From contig NZ_LFJC01000003.1 of the NCBI RefSeq assembly GCF_002776695.1, positions 1,484,684 through 1,548,683 on the forward strand: a stretch of DNA of 64,000 bases, written 5' to 3'. The number at the start of each line of letters is the position of its first letter. The stretch's first letter is position 1. The position numbers and the translations under genes are program-made. This stretch comes from Bradyrhizobium nitroreducens. GTDB lineage: Bacteria; Pseudomonadota; Alphaproteobacteria; Rhizobiales; Xanthobacteraceae. Positions 1-9,673 of the stretch are shown piece by piece. Under the pieces are notes generated by a model. That model had not been told where the DNA came from and made no database searches. It saw only the letters and a program-made list of their open reading frames with translations.

Positions 1-3
1 CGA

Positions 4-29
4 CCCTCTCCCCGCAAGCGGGGAGAGGG
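4..29. repeat. Perfect palindrome at window edge
   Basis: A 12-base perfect inverted repeat (CCCTCTCCCCGC, AA, then its complement) lies just downstream of the stop codon of the first minus-strand gene. It could end transcription, but no T-run follows on that strand. It resembles the short palindromes dispersed between genes in Bradyrhizobium-type genomes; related sequence occurs near 28490-28605. Confidence 0.6.
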
Positions 30-39
30 AGAAGAGAGA

Positions 40-840
40 CTACCCCCGTCTCACGCTGGCGCCGCCATCGACCGGAAGCGTCACGCCCGTGATGAAGTTC
101 GCCTCGTCCGACGCCAGGAACAGCGCGGCGTTGGCGACGTCCCAGCCCGTGCCCATTTTCCTGCGCAGCGGTACCTTGCTGTCGCGCTCGGCTTCGACCT
201 CGGCGCGGGTCTTGTGCCATTCGCGGGCGCGGGTGTCGACGGCCATCGGTGTGTTCATCAGCCCGGGCAGGATGACGTTGGCGCGGATGCCGTATTCGGC
301 GTTCTGGTAGGCGAGCTGCTCGGTGAAGGCGATCATCGCCGACTTCGTCGCCTTGTAGGCGACGTAAGGATAGGTCGTGATCGCCGCCATCGAGGAGATG
401 TTGATGATCGCGCCGCTGCCTTGCGCGCGCATGATCGGGATGACTTCCTTCGCAGCGAGAATGCAGCTCTTGAGATTGATGGCGACGACGCGGTCGAACG
501 CCTCCTCGGTGAGTTGCAGCAGCTCGGCGTCGCCGCCGGACAGGCTGACGCCGACATTGTTGTGCAGCACGTCGATCCGGCCCCAGCGCGCCTGCGCGTC
601 CGCCACCATTGCCTTGATGTCGGCGGACTTTGTGACGTCAGCCTTGAAAGCCGCGGCAGTGCCGCCTTTCGCGGCGATCATCGCAACCGTCTCCTGTGCC
701 GATTCCAGATGATGGTCGACGCACAGGACCTTCGCGCCCTCGCGCGCGAAAGTCAGCGCGGTGGCGCGGCCGTTGCCCATGCCTTCGCCGGGGCTCTGTC
801 CGGCGCCGACCACGATCGCAACCTTGTCCTTCAAGCGCAT
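40..840 (-). CDS. SDR family NAD(P)-dependent oxidoreductase
   Basis: A 266-residue classical short-chain dehydrogenase/reductase. The N-terminal Rossmann fold carries a Gly-rich loop (GAGQSPGEGMG, residues 12-22). NNVG follows near residue 94, the catalytic Ser lies at 149-150, and the YxxxK pair is Y162/K166. The C-terminus has the family's usual SDEANFITG...VDGG ending. It is the last gene of a minus-strand run with the decarboxylase-like gene (stop and start about one base apart) and a second SDR that is clearly related. Such SDR/CMD/SDR groups usually belong to catabolism of a small carbonyl or ring compound; the substrate cannot be read from the sequence. Confidence 0.9.
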   Translation of the reverse strand: MRLKDKVAIVVGAGQSPGEGMGNGRATALTFAREGAKVLCVDHHLESAQETVAMIAAKGGTAAAFKADVTKSADIKAMVADAQARWGRIDVLHNNVGVSLSGGDAELLQLTEEAFDRVVAINLKSCILAAKEVIPIMRAQGSGAIINISSMAAITTYPYVAYKATKSAMIAFTEQLAYQNAEYGIRANVILPGLMNTPMAVDTRAREWHKTRAEVEAERDSKVPLRRKMGTGWDVANAALFLASDEANFITGVTLPVDGGASVRRG

Positions 841-841
841 C

Positions 842-1402
842 TCAGTTCACTCCCGGGATCGGGTACTGCTGGAGTACCTCTTTGTAATACGGCTCGTTGT
901 CGATCTTCATGGTCGCGAGCACGCGGACCACGCCGCAATAGAAGGCGATGGTGAGCACGAGGTCGACCATGTGCTCGTCGGAGAGGTGCGCCTTGATTTC
1001 GGCGAAGGTCGCATCGGACATCGCGAGCTCGCGCACCATCTCGCGGGCGCCCTTCAGGATCGCTCTCGCCAGCGGCTCGAGCTTCGACGGCTTGCCCTCG
1101 GTCTCCGCCATCAGGCCGGCGATATCAGCGTCGGTGACGCCGAACTCCTTGCCGATCTTCACGTGGTGGGTGAACTCGTATTCCGACTTCTCCATCCAGC
1201 CGATCTGGAGGATCGCGAGCTCGCGCAGGCGCGGGTCGAGCTTGCTCTTGAAGCGGATGTAGCCGCCGATGCCGTTGAAGGCGCGTGCCATCTCCGGCGA
1301 GTTGACCAGCAGCTTGTGGAGATTGGTGTTGCGCTTGAGCATGTCGCGATATTCGGGCGCGACCTGGTCGGCCTCGAGGTAAGGCAGGCGGGCCATTTCC
1401 AT
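842..1402 (-). CDS. Carboxymuconolactone decarboxylase family protein
   Basis: A 186-residue alpha-helical protein of the AhpD/carboxymuconolactone decarboxylase-like superfamily. The core (about residues 35-110) has the family pattern RELAILQIGW followed by a YEFTHHVKIG segment. The CxxC pair of true AhpD peroxidase reductases is absent, so a decarboxylase-like or unknown role is more likely than a thiol one. The start chosen (ATG at 1402) has AGAGGAA a few bases upstream; a second ATG two codons later is possible. It sits between two SDR genes with almost no spacing, so the three are probably one transcript. Exact reaction unknown. Confidence 0.85.
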   Translation of the reverse strand: MEMARLPYLEADQVAPEYRDMLKRNTNLHKLLVNSPEMARAFNGIGGYIRFKSKLDPRLRELAILQIGWMEKSEYEFTHHVKIGKEFGVTDADIAGLMAETEGKPSKLEPLARAILKGAREMVRELAMSDATFAEIKAHLSDEHMVDLVLTIAFYCGVVRVLATMKIDNEPYYKEVLQQYPIPGVN

Positions 1403-1408
1403 GTTCCT

Positions 1409-2221
1409 CTAGTGTTCTTGCGACTCGCGTTCGGGGGCTTGCAGCGTCACGCCGCCGTCGACCACCAGCACCTGGCCGGTGATGTAGCGTGCGAAGTTGC
1501 TGAGCAGGAATCTGACGGCGTGGCCGACGTCCCTGCCGGTGCCTTCGGTCTTGAGCAGGGAAGCCCTGGCGCGGTTGGCGCGCGCCTGCTCGCTCATGCC
1601 ACGGGCGTAGACCATCGGCGTGTACATGGGGCCGGGGCAAATGCAGTTGACGCGGATGTTGTCGCGACCGTGGTCGACGGCCATCGCGCGCGTCAGGCCG
1701 ATGATGGCGGCCTTCGATGTCGAGTAAGTCGTGAGCCCGCGCGGCCGCAACGCCGAGATCGAGGAGATGTTGACGATCGCGCCGCCCCCGGCGGTCCTGA
1801 TCATGGCGGGGATCGCATGCTTCGACATCAGGAACATGGTCTCGACATTGACCTGCATGACACGGCGGTATTGCTCGGGTGCTTCGTCCACCACGCTGCC
1901 GCGGCTGCCGATGCCGACATTGTTGTCGAGGAAATCGAGCCGACCCCAGCGGTCGAGCGCGGCTTCGACGAGCCGCTTGCAATCGGCTTCATCGGTGACA
2001 TCACCGCCATGCGCAGCGGCGGTGCCGCCTTCGGCGGCGATCATTCCCACGGTGCGTTCGGCAAGCTTGAGGTCGCGATCGGCCACCAGCACTCTTGCAC
2101 CGGCGCGAGCCAGCAGAATTGCTGCGGCGCGGCCGTTGCCGATGCCGTCGCCTGCGGCGCCGCCGCCGCTGACGAGCGCCACCTTGCCGGCGAGGCCGGC
2201 ATCGTCCTCTGGGCCCTGCAT
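1409..2221 (-). CDS. SDR family oxidoreductase
   Basis: A 270-residue short-chain dehydrogenase/reductase and first gene of the three-gene minus-strand operon. It shows a Gly-rich nucleotide loop (GGGAAGDGIGNG, about residues 19-30), NNVGIG in the middle, a catalytic YSTSK motif, and the usual ICPGPMYTP segment after it. It resembles the SDR encoded at 40-840 over its length, including the GxGIGNGRA loop, so the two look like duplicated paralogues acting in one pathway. Substrate unknown; SDR assignment is secure. Confidence 0.9.
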   Translation of the reverse strand: MQGPEDDAGLAGKVALVSGGGAAGDGIGNGRAAAILLARAGARVLVADRDLKLAERTVGMIAAEGGTAAAHGGDVTDEADCKRLVEAALDRWGRLDFLDNNVGIGSRGSVVDEAPEQYRRVMQVNVETMFLMSKHAIPAMIRTAGGGAIVNISSISALRPRGLTTYSTSKAAIIGLTRAMAVDHGRDNIRVNCICPGPMYTPMVYARGMSEQARANRARASLLKTEGTGRDVGHAVRFLLSNFARYITGQVLVVDGGVTLQAPERESQEH

Positions 2222-2364
2222 GTCGTTTCATCCCACGATTTTCGTGCAGACTAGCAATCGTGCCGACGAGAGAGAAGGCCGGTGGTCCCGCGCCGATGTC
2301 ATTGACATCGCATGGAATTGCATGCCGCCGCACGAGATTGGAGACCGCAGGGATCGCGCGACTT

Positions 2365-2389
2365 GGAACCGGCTTCACGCGATCGCGTT
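2365..2389 (+). promoter_or_regulatory. Candidate sigma-EcfG (general stress) promoter before cyoA
   Basis: GGAAC at 2365-2369 and CGTT at 2386-2389 are separated by exactly 16 bases, the consensus of alphaproteobacterial EcfG sigma factors (GGAAC-N16-17-CGTT). It is intergenic, correctly oriented, and about 65 bases before the cyoA start codon. The match is seen directly; control of the cyo operon by the PhyR/EcfG pathway is inferred. Confidence 0.6.
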
Positions 2390-2453
2390 TGTTGCGGAGC
2401 CTGTCCCGCGCTAGGCTGTCTCCCGGGGCTTCCCAACCGCCAGTGGCTTGCCG

Positions 2454-3287
2454 ATGAATCTGCTCGATCCGCAAGGGCCCGTGGCTGCGGCCAACAGCAC
2501 CATCCTGATCGATTCCGTCTTCATCATGCTCGCGATCGTGGTGCCGACCATTGTCGCGATCCTGGCCTTTGCGTTCTGGTTTCGCGCCTCGAACACCAAA
2601 GCGCGCTACCAGCCGGACTTCGTCTATTCCGGCCGGGTCGAGATGGTGGTGTGGTCGATCCCGGCGCTCACCGTCATCCTGCTCGGCGGCGTCGCCTGGA
2701 TCGGCTCGCACCAGCTCGATCCCGCAGCGCCCGTGCCGGGGACGGGCAGTCCGGTCCGCATCCAGGCCGTCTCGCTCGACTGGAAATGGCTGTTCATCTA
2801 TCCGGACCAGCGCATTGCCACCGTCAACACGCTGACGGTGCCGGCCGGCGCCGAGCTGAATTTCCAGCTGACGTCGTCGAGCGTCATGAACACGTTCTTC
2901 ATCCCGCAGCTCGGCAGCATGATCTACACCATGAACGGCATGGTGACGAAGCTGAACCTGCGCGCCGACAATGAAGGCAAGCTGCAAGGACTGTCGGCGC
3001 ATTTCTCCGGCGACGGCTTTCCCGACATGATGTTCGACGTCAACGTGATCTCGCCGCTCGCCTTTCCGGACTGGGTGGCGACCACGGCGAAGACGGACGC
3101 GGTGCTGGACGAGGCCAGCTACAGGAAGCTGATGCAGCAGGGGATCGAGAAGGGCAGGCCGGCCTATCGTCTCGAAGACCCGCGCCTGTTCGACCTGATC
3201 GCGAACCAGCACATTCCGCCGGGACCGGGGCCTGAGCTGATCTCCGAGGCCGGCCGTCCGCACAGTGGAGGCCAGGATGCTCGGTAA
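2454..3287 (+). CDS. cyoA: Cytochrome bo-type quinol oxidase subunit II
   Basis: A 277-residue subunit II of a haem-copper oxidase. Two N-terminal membrane helices (about residues 20-43 and 63-83) are followed by a periplasmic cupredoxin domain. The CuA ligands of cytochrome c oxidases (the two cysteines and flanking histidines) are missing and the segment reads [14 protein letters not shown], typical of quinol oxidases. Unlike Escherichia coli CyoA there is no lipobox cysteine near the start. The ATG at 2454 is preferred to a TTG two codons earlier. First gene of the cyoABCD operon; its end overlaps the upstream edge of cyoB. A sigma-EcfG-like promoter precedes it. Confidence 0.93.
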   Translation: MNLLDPQGPVAAANSTILIDSVFIMLAIVVPTIVAILAFAFWFRASNTKARYQPDFVYSGRVEMVVWSIPALTVILLGGVAWIGSHQLDPAAPVPGTGSPVRIQAVSLDWKWLFIYPDQRIATVNTLTVPAGAELNFQLTSSSVMNTFFIPQLGSMIYTMNGMVTKLNLRADNEGKLQGLSAHFSGDGFPDMMFDVNVISPLAFPDWVATTAKTDAVLDEASYRKLMQQGIEKGRPAYRLEDPRLFDLIANQHIPPGPGPELISEAGRPHSGGQDAR

Positions 3288-5277
3288 GCTCGATTGGTCC
3301 GCGATCCCCCTCGATCAGCCGATCCCGCTCGTCGCGGGCGCGGTGGTGCTGGTCGCGATTCTGGGCGTGCTGATCTGGGTCGTGGCGAAGGGGCATCTGC
3401 CCTATCTCTGGCACGAATGGATCACGAGCGTCGATCACAAGCGCATCGGCGTCATGTACATCCTGCTGGCGTCTGTAATGCTGCTGCGCGGCGGCAGCGA
3501 CGCCATCATGATGCGGATCCAGCAGGCCGTCGCCTACCAGTCGCAGGGCTATCTGCCGCCGGAGCACTACAACCAGATCTTCTCGGCGCACGGCACCATC
3601 ATGATCTTCTTCGTGGCGATGCCGTTCGTGATCGGGCTGATGAACCTCGTGGTGCCGCTCCAGCTCGGCGTGCGCGACGTCGCGTTCCCGACGCTCAATT
3701 CGGTCGGCTTCTGGCTGACCGCGACCGGCGCGCTGCTGGTCAATCTCTCCCTCGTGATCGGGGAGTTTGCGCGCACCGGCTGGCTCGCCTTTCCGCCGCT
3801 GTCGGAATTGTCCTATTCGCCGGGCGTCGGCGTCGATTATTACGCCTGGTCGCTGCAGATCTCGGGCGTCGGCACGCTGGTGGCCGGCATCAATCTCGTC
3901 ACGACCGTGCTGAAGCTGCGCACCAAGGGCATGAACTATCTGCGTATGCCGATGTTCTGCTGGACCACGCTGGCTTCGAACCTGCTCATCGTCGCGGCCT
4001 TTCCGATCCTCACCGCCACGCTCGCGATGCTGCTGCTCGACCGTTATCTCGGCTTCCACTTCTTCACCAACGAAGCCGGCGGCAACGTCATGATGTTCAT
4101 GAACCTGATCTGGGCCTGGGGCCATCCGGAGGTCTACATCCTGGTGCTGCCGGCCTTCGGCATTTTTTCCGAGGTCGTCTCGACCTTCTCCGGCAAGGCG
4201 CTGTTCGGCTATCGCTCGATGGTGCTCGCGACCATGGCGATCTGCGTCATCTCCTTCATGGTCTGGCTGCATCATTTCTTCACGATGGGCGCAGGGCCCG
4301 ACGTCAACGCCATCTTCGGCATCGCCAGCATGATCATCGCGATACCGACGGGGGTGAAGATCTACAATTGGCTGTTCACGATGTATGGCGGCCGCATCCG
4401 CTTCGCGACGCCGATGCTGTGGTCGGTCGGCTTCATGGTCACCTTCATCATCGGCGGCCTGACGGGCGTGCTTCTCGCGGTGCCGCCGGCCGACTTCATG
4501 CTTCACAACAGCATGTTCCTGGTGGCGCACTTCCACAACGTCATCATCGGCGGCGTGCTGTTCGGCGCCTTCGCCGGCTTCGAATACTGGTTTCCGAAGG
4601 CGTTCGGCTTCCGCCTCGACGAACGCTGGGGCAAGGCTGCGTTCTGGTTCACCTTCCTCGGCTTCTTCATCACCTTCGTCCCGCTCTACATTGCCGGCAT
4701 GCTCGGCATGACCCGCCGCATGCAGCATTACGACGTTGCGGCCTGGCGGCCTTGGATGATCGTGGCCGCATTCGGCATGGTGGTGCTGACGATCGGGGTG
4801 ATCTGCCAGATCGTGCAGCTCGTGGTCAGCATCCGCAATCGCGAAGCGCTGCGCGACCGCACCGGCGATCCCTGGGACGGCCGCTCGCTGGAATGGGCGA
4901 CGTCGTCGCCCCCGCCGGTGTTCAATTTCGCCTTCAATCCCGACGTGCGCGGCGAGGACGCCTATTGGGACATGAAGGTACGCGCCCGGCAGCAATCGCT
5001 CGAGCATGACGTGCCCGAGTATCGTGACATCGAGATGCCCAGGAACTCGCCGACCGGCTTCGTCTGCGCGTTCTTCGCCACCGTCATGGGTTTTGCGCTG
5101 ATCTGGCATATCTGGTGGATGGTGATCCTCGGCGGCCTCGGCGCATTCGCGACCTTCGTCGTGTTCGCCTGGCGCGACCATGACGAATACGTCATTCCGG
5201 CCGAGGACGTCGCCCGCATCGACCGCGTCAATATCGAGGAGCGCCGCAGCCTCGTCAGCATGGCGGGAGCGATCTGA
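3277..5277 (+). CDS. cyoB: Cytochrome bo-type quinol oxidase subunit I
   Basis: A 666-residue catalytic subunit of the terminal quinol oxidase, a multi-helix inner-membrane protein binding low-spin haem and the haem-CuB centre. The metal-ligand signatures are all visible: [10 protein letters not shown] (low-spin haem His), [12 protein letters not shown] (CuB His plus the His-Tyr pair), HHFFTMG (CuB His-His) and [11 protein letters not shown] (haem ligands). The ATG at 3277 gives the usual MLGKLDW start. It overlaps the end of cyoA by 11 bases and its TGA overlaps the ATG of cyoC, indicating translational coupling. Electrons come directly from ubiquinol and protons are pumped. Confidence 0.95.
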   Translation: MLGKLDWSAIPLDQPIPLVAGAVVLVAILGVLIWVVAKGHLPYLWHEWITSVDHKRIGVMYILLASVMLLRGGSDAIMMRIQQAVAYQSQGYLPPEHYNQIFSAHGTIMIFFVAMPFVIGLMNLVVPLQLGVRDVAFPTLNSVGFWLTATGALLVNLSLVIGEFARTGWLAFPPLSELSYSPGVGVDYYAWSLQISGVGTLVAGINLVTTVLKLRTKGMNYLRMPMFCWTTLASNLLIVAAFPILTATLAMLLLDRYLGFHFFTNEAGGNVMMFMNLIWAWGHPEVYILVLPAFGIFSEVVSTFSGKALFGYRSMVLATMAICVISFMVWLHHFFTMGAGPDVNAIFGIASMIIAIPTGVKIYNWLFTMYGGRIRFATPMLWSVGFMVTFIIGGLTGVLLAVPPADFMLHNSMFLVAHFHNVIIGGVLFGAFAGFEYWFPKAFGFRLDERWGKAAFWFTFLGFFITFVPLYIAGMLGMTRRMQHYDVAAWRPWMIVAAFGMVVLTIGVICQIVQLVVSIRNREALRDRTGDPWDGRSLEWATSSPPPVFNFAFNPDVRGEDAYWDMKVRARQQSLEHDVPEYRDIEMPRNSPTGFVCAFFATVMGFALIWHIWWMVILGGLGAFATFVVFAWRDHDEYVIPAEDVARIDRVNIEERRSLVSMAGAI

Positions 5278-5918
5278 TGTCGATGACTGCAACCGCCGGC
5301 CGTGCGCATGCCGATCCCCATCACATCGGCGTCGTGATCGAGCATCCCGGGCCTGCGTCGAAGCGGATCGTCACCGCCTACGGCTTCTGGGTGTTCCTGC
5401 TCTCCGACATCGTGATGTTCTCCTGCTTCTTCGCCGCCTATGCGGTGCTGTCCGGCCAGACCGCCGGTGGCCCGAAAGGCTCGGAGATTTTCGAGCAGGG
5501 GAATGTCGCGATCGAGACGGTCTGCCTGCTGCTGTCGAGCTTCACCTGCGGCATGGCCAGCATTGCCGCCGACGTCCGCAACCGCTTCTGGTTCTATCTC
5601 GGCATGGCCGCGACCTGCGTGCTCGGGCTGATCTTCCTCGCCATCGAGTTCCGCGAGTTCGCCGATCTCGTCGCCCGCGGCTATGGCCCGTCCCGTAGTG
5701 CGTTCCTGACCGCTTTCTTCTCGCTGGTCGGCTGCCACGGCCTGCATGTCTCTGCCGGCGTCCTGTGGCTGCTCACCATGATGGCCCAAGTGTTCGCCAA
5801 GGGTTTCCGCGCCGATGTCTTACGCCGGATGATATGCTTTGCGCTGTTCTGGCACGCGCTCGACATCATCTGGGTCGGGGTGTTCTCCGTGGTCTACCTG
5901 CTTGGGAGTGGCGTATGA
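5277..5918 (+). CDS. cyoC: Cytochrome bo-type quinol oxidase subunit III
   Basis: A 213-residue five-helix membrane protein of the subunit III family. It has the expected FWVFLLSDIVMFSCFFAAYA first helix, a central GCHGLHVSAGVLW segment and a C-terminal helix with HALDIIWVGVFSVVYL. The start codon overlaps the cyoB stop (TGATG), and its own TGA overlaps the cyoD ATG. It stabilises the catalytic subunit in the oxidase complex. Slightly longer than the E. coli protein at the N-terminus, otherwise ordinary. Confidence 0.93.
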   Translation: MSMTATAGRAHADPHHIGVVIEHPGPASKRIVTAYGFWVFLLSDIVMFSCFFAAYAVLSGQTAGGPKGSEIFEQGNVAIETVCLLLSSFTCGMASIAADVRNRFWFYLGMAATCVLGLIFLAIEFREFADLVARGYGPSRSAFLTAFFSLVGCHGLHVSAGVLWLLTMMAQVFAKGFRADVLRRMICFALFWHALDIIWVGVFSVVYLLGSGV

Positions 5919-6301
5919 GCGATCAGACGCACATGCATGCCGAACATGACCTCGCACCGGGCGACGAGGAGCAACATAGTGTCGGGGTCCGTATCCTCGG
6001 CTACGTCGTCGGGCTCGTGCTTGCGCTGCTTCTCACGGCGACGTCGTTCTTCATCGCCGGCACCGATCTGGTGTGGCAGCCCTCGATTCCGGTCGCCCTG
6101 ATCGTGCTCGCGATCGCGCAGATGGGCGTGCATCTGGTGTTCTTCCTGCACATCACCACCGGCCCGGACAACACCAACAACGTGCTGGCGCTCGCCTTCG
6201 GCCTTCTGGTGGTCTTCCTCGTGGTCGGCGGCACGGTCTGGATCATGGCGCATCTGAACGCCAACATGCCGCCGATGGACCAGATCATGCGGATGCAGTG
6301 A
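5915..6301 (+). CDS. cyoD: Cytochrome bo-type quinol oxidase subunit IV
   Basis: A 128-residue protein with a His-rich, acidic N-terminus and three membrane helices (about residues 27-50, 57-80 and 90-113). The VHLVFFLHI and WIMAHLN segments are typical of CyoD. The ATG at 5915 overlaps the cyoC stop codon (ATGA). It closes the cyoABCD operon; no cyoE-type haem O synthase gene follows, so that function must be encoded elsewhere. Confidence 0.92.
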   Translation: MSDQTHMHAEHDLAPGDEEQHSVGVRILGYVVGLVLALLLTATSFFIAGTDLVWQPSIPVALIVLAIAQMGVHLVFFLHITTGPDNTNNVLALAFGLLVVFLVVGGTVWIMAHLNANMPPMDQIMRMQ

Positions 6302-6313
6302 TAGGACCGGCGC

Positions 6314-6345
6314 AAAAAAGAAGAGCCGCTTGTTGTGACAAGCGG
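6314..6345 (-). terminator. Hairpin with T-run on the minus strand
   Basis: A perfect 9-base stem (GCCGCTTGT, loop, ACAAGCGGC) follows the cyoD stop. Read on the minus strand it is followed by TCTTCTTTTTT, the form of an intrinsic terminator. It therefore best ends transcripts arriving from the nuclease-like gene to the right, and may also serve the cyo operon. Confidence 0.55.
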
Positions 6346-6416
6346 CCCAAGTCTAGGGAGGAAACGCCCAAGCAAGGCAATCGGCCGAAGCCGGATTGCT
6401 GCCAAGGAAACGCATG

Positions 6417-6430
6417 CGCAAGCGCTTGCG
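6417..6430. repeat. 14-base palindrome between cyoD and the nuclease-like gene
   Basis: CGCAAGCGCTTGCG is a perfect palindrome in the 220-base gap between converging genes, with further near-symmetry around it (ATGCG ... CGCAT). It could be an operator-like site or chance; no gene starts nearby. Confidence 0.3.
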
Positions 6431-6521
6431 TACGCATACAAATGCAGCAAGTCCCGCCTGAGTTCAATTCCGGATCAATACGGTCCCGGACTACCACTCA
6501 CGGCTGCGTGAGCGACTTCAT

Positions 6522-7310
6522 TCACTTCGGCCGGCGGCAGTTGTAGGCCTTGCGGAAGCCGGCAGCCTGGGCGTCGTCCTCCGAGCAGAACCAGCGGTCC
6601 GGCTTGGTGGTGGCCGGGTAGCTCGGGCAACCCCGCAAATGATAGATGCCGATATTACCGGTGACGCGGGCGCGCACCGCAAGCTTGCCCTTGATGCTGC
6701 AGCTCGGCGGCATCGTCAGCTCCTCCGGGAAGAGCACGGCTCGAATTTCCTTGTCGCGGTCCTGGCGGCAGGCAGCGCCCAGGAGGGCGCCGTCCTTCTT
6801 GCCACTGCGAAAGTCTTGCGGTGCAACAAAGCAGCCCTTCCAGATTCCGGCCGAGGCCGTCTTGGCTTCGCCCGCCGCCGGCTTGACGTTCGCCTTGATC
6901 GGCTCCCGCGCGACGGCAAATCCGAGCTTGACCAGCTGCTCGTTCAAGGTGGCCTTGTCGCCCTCGGCCGTGCAGATGGCGCGATGCCGCTTACCGAAGC
7001 TCTTCTCCGGTCCGACATCGTCACAACGCACCGAGCGCTTGTTGATCAGCTTCGCCAGCTGGTCGCGGGCCTCGATACCGCAGGTCCAGGGATCGGCGTG
7101 ATCGTCGATGCAGACCTGGTCCAGCTCGGGCGCGTCGACACCGTCGAGCCGGTAGGTGACGTCGCCAAGCTGGATGGAGTTGCCGTCACGGACTGTCGCG
7201 GCGGCGGTCAGCGCGGAAGCCGGCTCGGAAGACGCCAGAAATCCGGACAAGGCGAAAGTCAAAATGAGCGCAAAAGCGCGGGCGGCGGCAAAGACATTTC
7301 GGAAGGACAT
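6522..7310 (-). CDS. Exported thermonuclease-like (SNase family) protein
   Basis: A 262-residue protein with a signal peptide (hydrophobic stretch about residues 8-33, ending near PASA). A staphylococcal-nuclease-like domain occupies about residues 35-150. The [13 protein letters not shown] segment corresponds to the nuclease Arg/Asp region, GIEARDQL supplies the Glu position, and FGKRHRAIC matches the second Arg. A C-terminal module of about 70 residues with several cysteines ([30 protein letters not shown]) contains the conserved-looking YHLRGCPSY segment seen in other alphaproteobacterial thermonuclease-like proteins. Probably periplasmic or secreted. Catalytic activity is plausible but unproven. 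Confidence 0.8.
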   Translation of the reverse strand: MSFRNVFAAARAFALILTFALSGFLASSEPASALTAAATVRDGNSIQLGDVTYRLDGVDAPELDQVCIDDHADPWTCGIEARDQLAKLINKRSVRCDDVGPEKSFGKRHRAICTAEGDKATLNEQLVKLGFAVAREPIKANVKPAAGEAKTASAGIWKGCFVAPQDFRSGKKDGALLGAACRQDRDKEIRAVLFPEELTMPPSCSIKGKLAVRARVTGNIGIYHLRGCPSYPATTKPDRWFCSEDDAQAAGFRKAYNCRRPK

Positions 7311-7511
7311 ACGATCTCGCTATCGATTGCTCGTGCACCTCGTTCCTAGCATCCGGATGTGGCGATACCAATGGTCTGCACCCTGCGAAGTGCGACATTC
7401 CGGCCCTGCGGCTTTACTCCCCGCCCGCTCTGACCCTATCGTTCGCAGGCCTTGCCGACCATGCAGGCCGAATCGCCCGGTAAGCGGCGAGGGCGGGAGG
7501 AAGAGGTTGCG

Positions 7512-9110
7512 ATGAAAGACCCCGTGGACGTCCTGATCATCGGCGCCGGCGCTTCGGGCGCGGCGGTGGCGTGGTCGCTGGCCGACACCAGGATGCACAT
7601 TCTCTGTCTCGAGCAGGGCGGCTGGATGAACCCGGCGGAATATCCGAGCACGGGCCGGGACTGGGAGGCCAAGTTCTTCGGTGAGTGGTCGTCGAGCCCG
7701 AACGTGCGCGGCCGGCCCGAGGACTATCCGATCAACGACGACAATTCGCCGATCAAGGTCGTGAACTACAACGCGGTCGGTGGCTCGACCGTGATGTACA
7801 CCGCGCATTGGCCGCGGCTGCATCCTTCCGATTTCAAGGTCAAAACGCTCGATGGCGTCGCTGACGACTGGCCGATCGACTACGACGCGCTGACGCCGTT
7901 CTTCGAGGAGAACGACCGCATGATGGGCACGTCGGGGCTCTCAGGCGATCCGCTCTCGCCGCTGACGCATCCGCCGATGCCGCAGCAACCGATGGGATTG
8001 TCCGGCGCCATCATCGGCAAGGCCATGAACAAGCTCGGCTGGCACTGGTGGCCGTCGGACACGACGGTCGCGACCATGGACTACGAGGGCCGGGCGCGCT
8101 GCATCAATCTCGGCCATTGCACGCCGGCCTGCGCGCAAGGCGCGAAATCCTCCACGGACATCACCTATTGGCCGCACGCGATCCGCGCCGGCGTCGAGCT
8201 GCGAACCCATTGCCGGGTGCGCGAGATCACCACCGACGAGAACGGCATGGCTTCGGGCGTGGTCTATTACGACAAGGACGGCGTCGAGCAGTTCCAGCCC
8301 GCGCATGTCGTCATCATCGCCTGCAACGGCGTCGGCACGCCGCGGCTGCTGCTCAATTCGAAATCCAGCCGCTTTCCGAACGGCCTTGCCAATTCGTCAG
8401 GCCTCGTCGGCAAGAACCTGATGTTCCATCCCTATGCGCAGATCTACGGTTATGTGAAGGAGCCGACCGACAGCAACCGCGCGCCGCCGACCTGCCTGTG
8501 GAGCAAGGAGTGGTACGACACCGACCTGTCGCGCGGATTCGTGCGTGGCTATGGCGTCCAGTTCGTGCGCGGCGCCGGTCCGGTGTTCGAAGCGGTCGTC
8601 AGCGAGCAGAAGGGCATTTTGCCGTGGGGCGAGGATCATCACCGCGTCTTCCGCAAGCTCAACGGCCATCGGCTCGGCTTCTCGGCGATCTGCGAGGATT
8701 TGCCGGAGGAGCACAATCAAGTCACGCTCGATCCCGTCCTGAAGGACAGCCACGGCATTCCCGCGCCGAAGATCGACTATACCATCAGCGAGAACAGCCG
8801 GAAGATGATGGAGCACGCGCTTGCCCGCGGCCGCGAGTTTCTGGAAACGGCAGGCGCGACCGATATCTGCATCAACTCGCCGATCCCCTGGGGCGGCTGG
8901 CACCTGCTCGGCACCGCGCGGATGGGTATCGACCCCGAACGCTCCGTGGTCAACGAATGGGGCCGCAGCCACGACGTGAAGAACCTCTTCATCGTCGATG
9001 GCAGCATCTTCGTCACCTCGGGCGGTGTGAACCCGACCTCCACCATCCAGGCCCTCGCGCTCTACATCGCCGACCAGATGAAGCAGCGCCTCGCCAATTT
9101 GTTCGATTGA
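7512..9110 (+). CDS. GMC family oxidoreductase (FAD)
   Basis: A 532-residue glucose-methanol-choline oxidoreductase. The dinucleotide loop IIGAGASGAAVAW is at about residues 7-20. A second flavin-contacting region reads NAVGGSTVMYTAHWPRL, and the C-terminus has GGWHLLGTARMG and SGGVNPTSTIQALALYIAD, where the family's catalytic His/Asn lie. The start at 7512 is chosen for its GGGAGGAAGAG ribosome site; a longer reading from 7452 is unlikely. It is followed after 7 bases by a small gene resembling gluconate 2-dehydrogenase subunit 3, so the pair probably forms a dehydrogenase delivering electrons to a cytochrome or quinone. The sugar or alcohol substrate is unknown. Confidence 0.9.
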   Translation: MKDPVDVLIIGAGASGAAVAWSLADTRMHILCLEQGGWMNPAEYPSTGRDWEAKFFGEWSSSPNVRGRPEDYPINDDNSPIKVVNYNAVGGSTVMYTAHWPRLHPSDFKVKTLDGVADDWPIDYDALTPFFEENDRMMGTSGLSGDPLSPLTHPPMPQQPMGLSGAIIGKAMNKLGWHWWPSDTTVATMDYEGRARCINLGHCTPACAQGAKSSTDITYWPHAIRAGVELRTHCRVREITTDENGMASGVVYYDKDGVEQFQPAHVVIIACNGVGTPRLLLNSKSSRFPNGLANSSGLVGKNLMFHPYAQIYGYVKEPTDSNRAPPTCLWSKEWYDTDLSRGFVRGYGVQFVRGAGPVFEAVVSEQKGILPWGEDHHRVFRKLNGHRLGFSAICEDLPEEHNQVTLDPVLKDSHGIPAPKIDYTISENSRKMMEHALARGREFLETAGATDICINSPIPWGGWHLLGTARMGIDPERSVVNEWGRSHDVKNLFIVDGSIFVTSGGVNPTSTIQALALYIADQMKQRLANLFD

Positions 9111-9117
9111 GGCCGTC

Positions 9118-9567
9118 ATGTCCGCAGACAATCAACTGACGCGCACTCAGCGCGACGACCTCCGCACCATAGCCGCGATGATCGTTCCCGCCAGCGACGA
9201 GTACAAGGTGCCCGGCGCGGACGATCCCGCGATCCAGGCCGACATGCTGGCAACGCTCGGGCGCGACACCAAATTGGTGGCGGCGGCCCTGGATCATCTG
9301 GCCCGGTTGGCAGGAGCGCCGCTCGCCGGGCTCGATGCCGAGAAACGCGAAGCGGTGGCGCAGCAGTTTCGCAAGAGCGGCGGTGCTGCTGCGGCCACGC
9401 TCGCCCGTGTCGTGCTGCAATGCTACTATCGCGACGACCGCGTGCTGCGCTCGCTGGGGATCGAGCTGCGCGCGCCGTTCCCCAAGGGCCATGTGCTGCC
9501 GGACGGCGACTGGTCGCTGCTCGATCCGGTCAAGGCGAGGGGCGGCTCGCTGAGGCAGGTCCCCTAG
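9118..9567 (+). CDS. Small subunit-like protein of the GMC dehydrogenase
   Basis: A 149-residue protein directly after the GMC oxidoreductase gene. The N-terminus (LTRTQRDDLRTIAAMIVPASDEYKVPGA) matches the start of gluconate 2-dehydrogenase subunit 3-like proteins, which are small helical partners of GMC flavoproteins, and CYYRDDRVLRSLG further on also fits. No Tat signal is visible, unlike many subunit 3 proteins, so the complex may be cytoplasmic or be carried by a partner. Partner assignment is inferred from position and weak family resemblance. Confidence 0.6.
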   Translation: MSADNQLTRTQRDDLRTIAAMIVPASDEYKVPGADDPAIQADMLATLGRDTKLVAAALDHLARLAGAPLAGLDAEKREAVAQQFRKSGGAAAATLARVVLQCYYRDDRVLRSLGIELRAPFPKGHVLPDGDWSLLDPVKARGGSLRQVP

Positions 9568-9673
9568 CCACCTGGGCAGTCAAGACCCGGCAGTCCAGCC
9601 CTGCGCGCCAGGCGGGCATCTTGCGCGGCAGTGAGCAGGCCACCATCTGTGTGTGCCTTCAAGGACTCTTGCC

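Noticed and set aside
3040..5292. 750-residue open frame opposite cyoB
   Set aside because: It is antisense to a certain gene, rich in His, Asp and Arg with no family resemblance, and typical of open frames that high GC creates.
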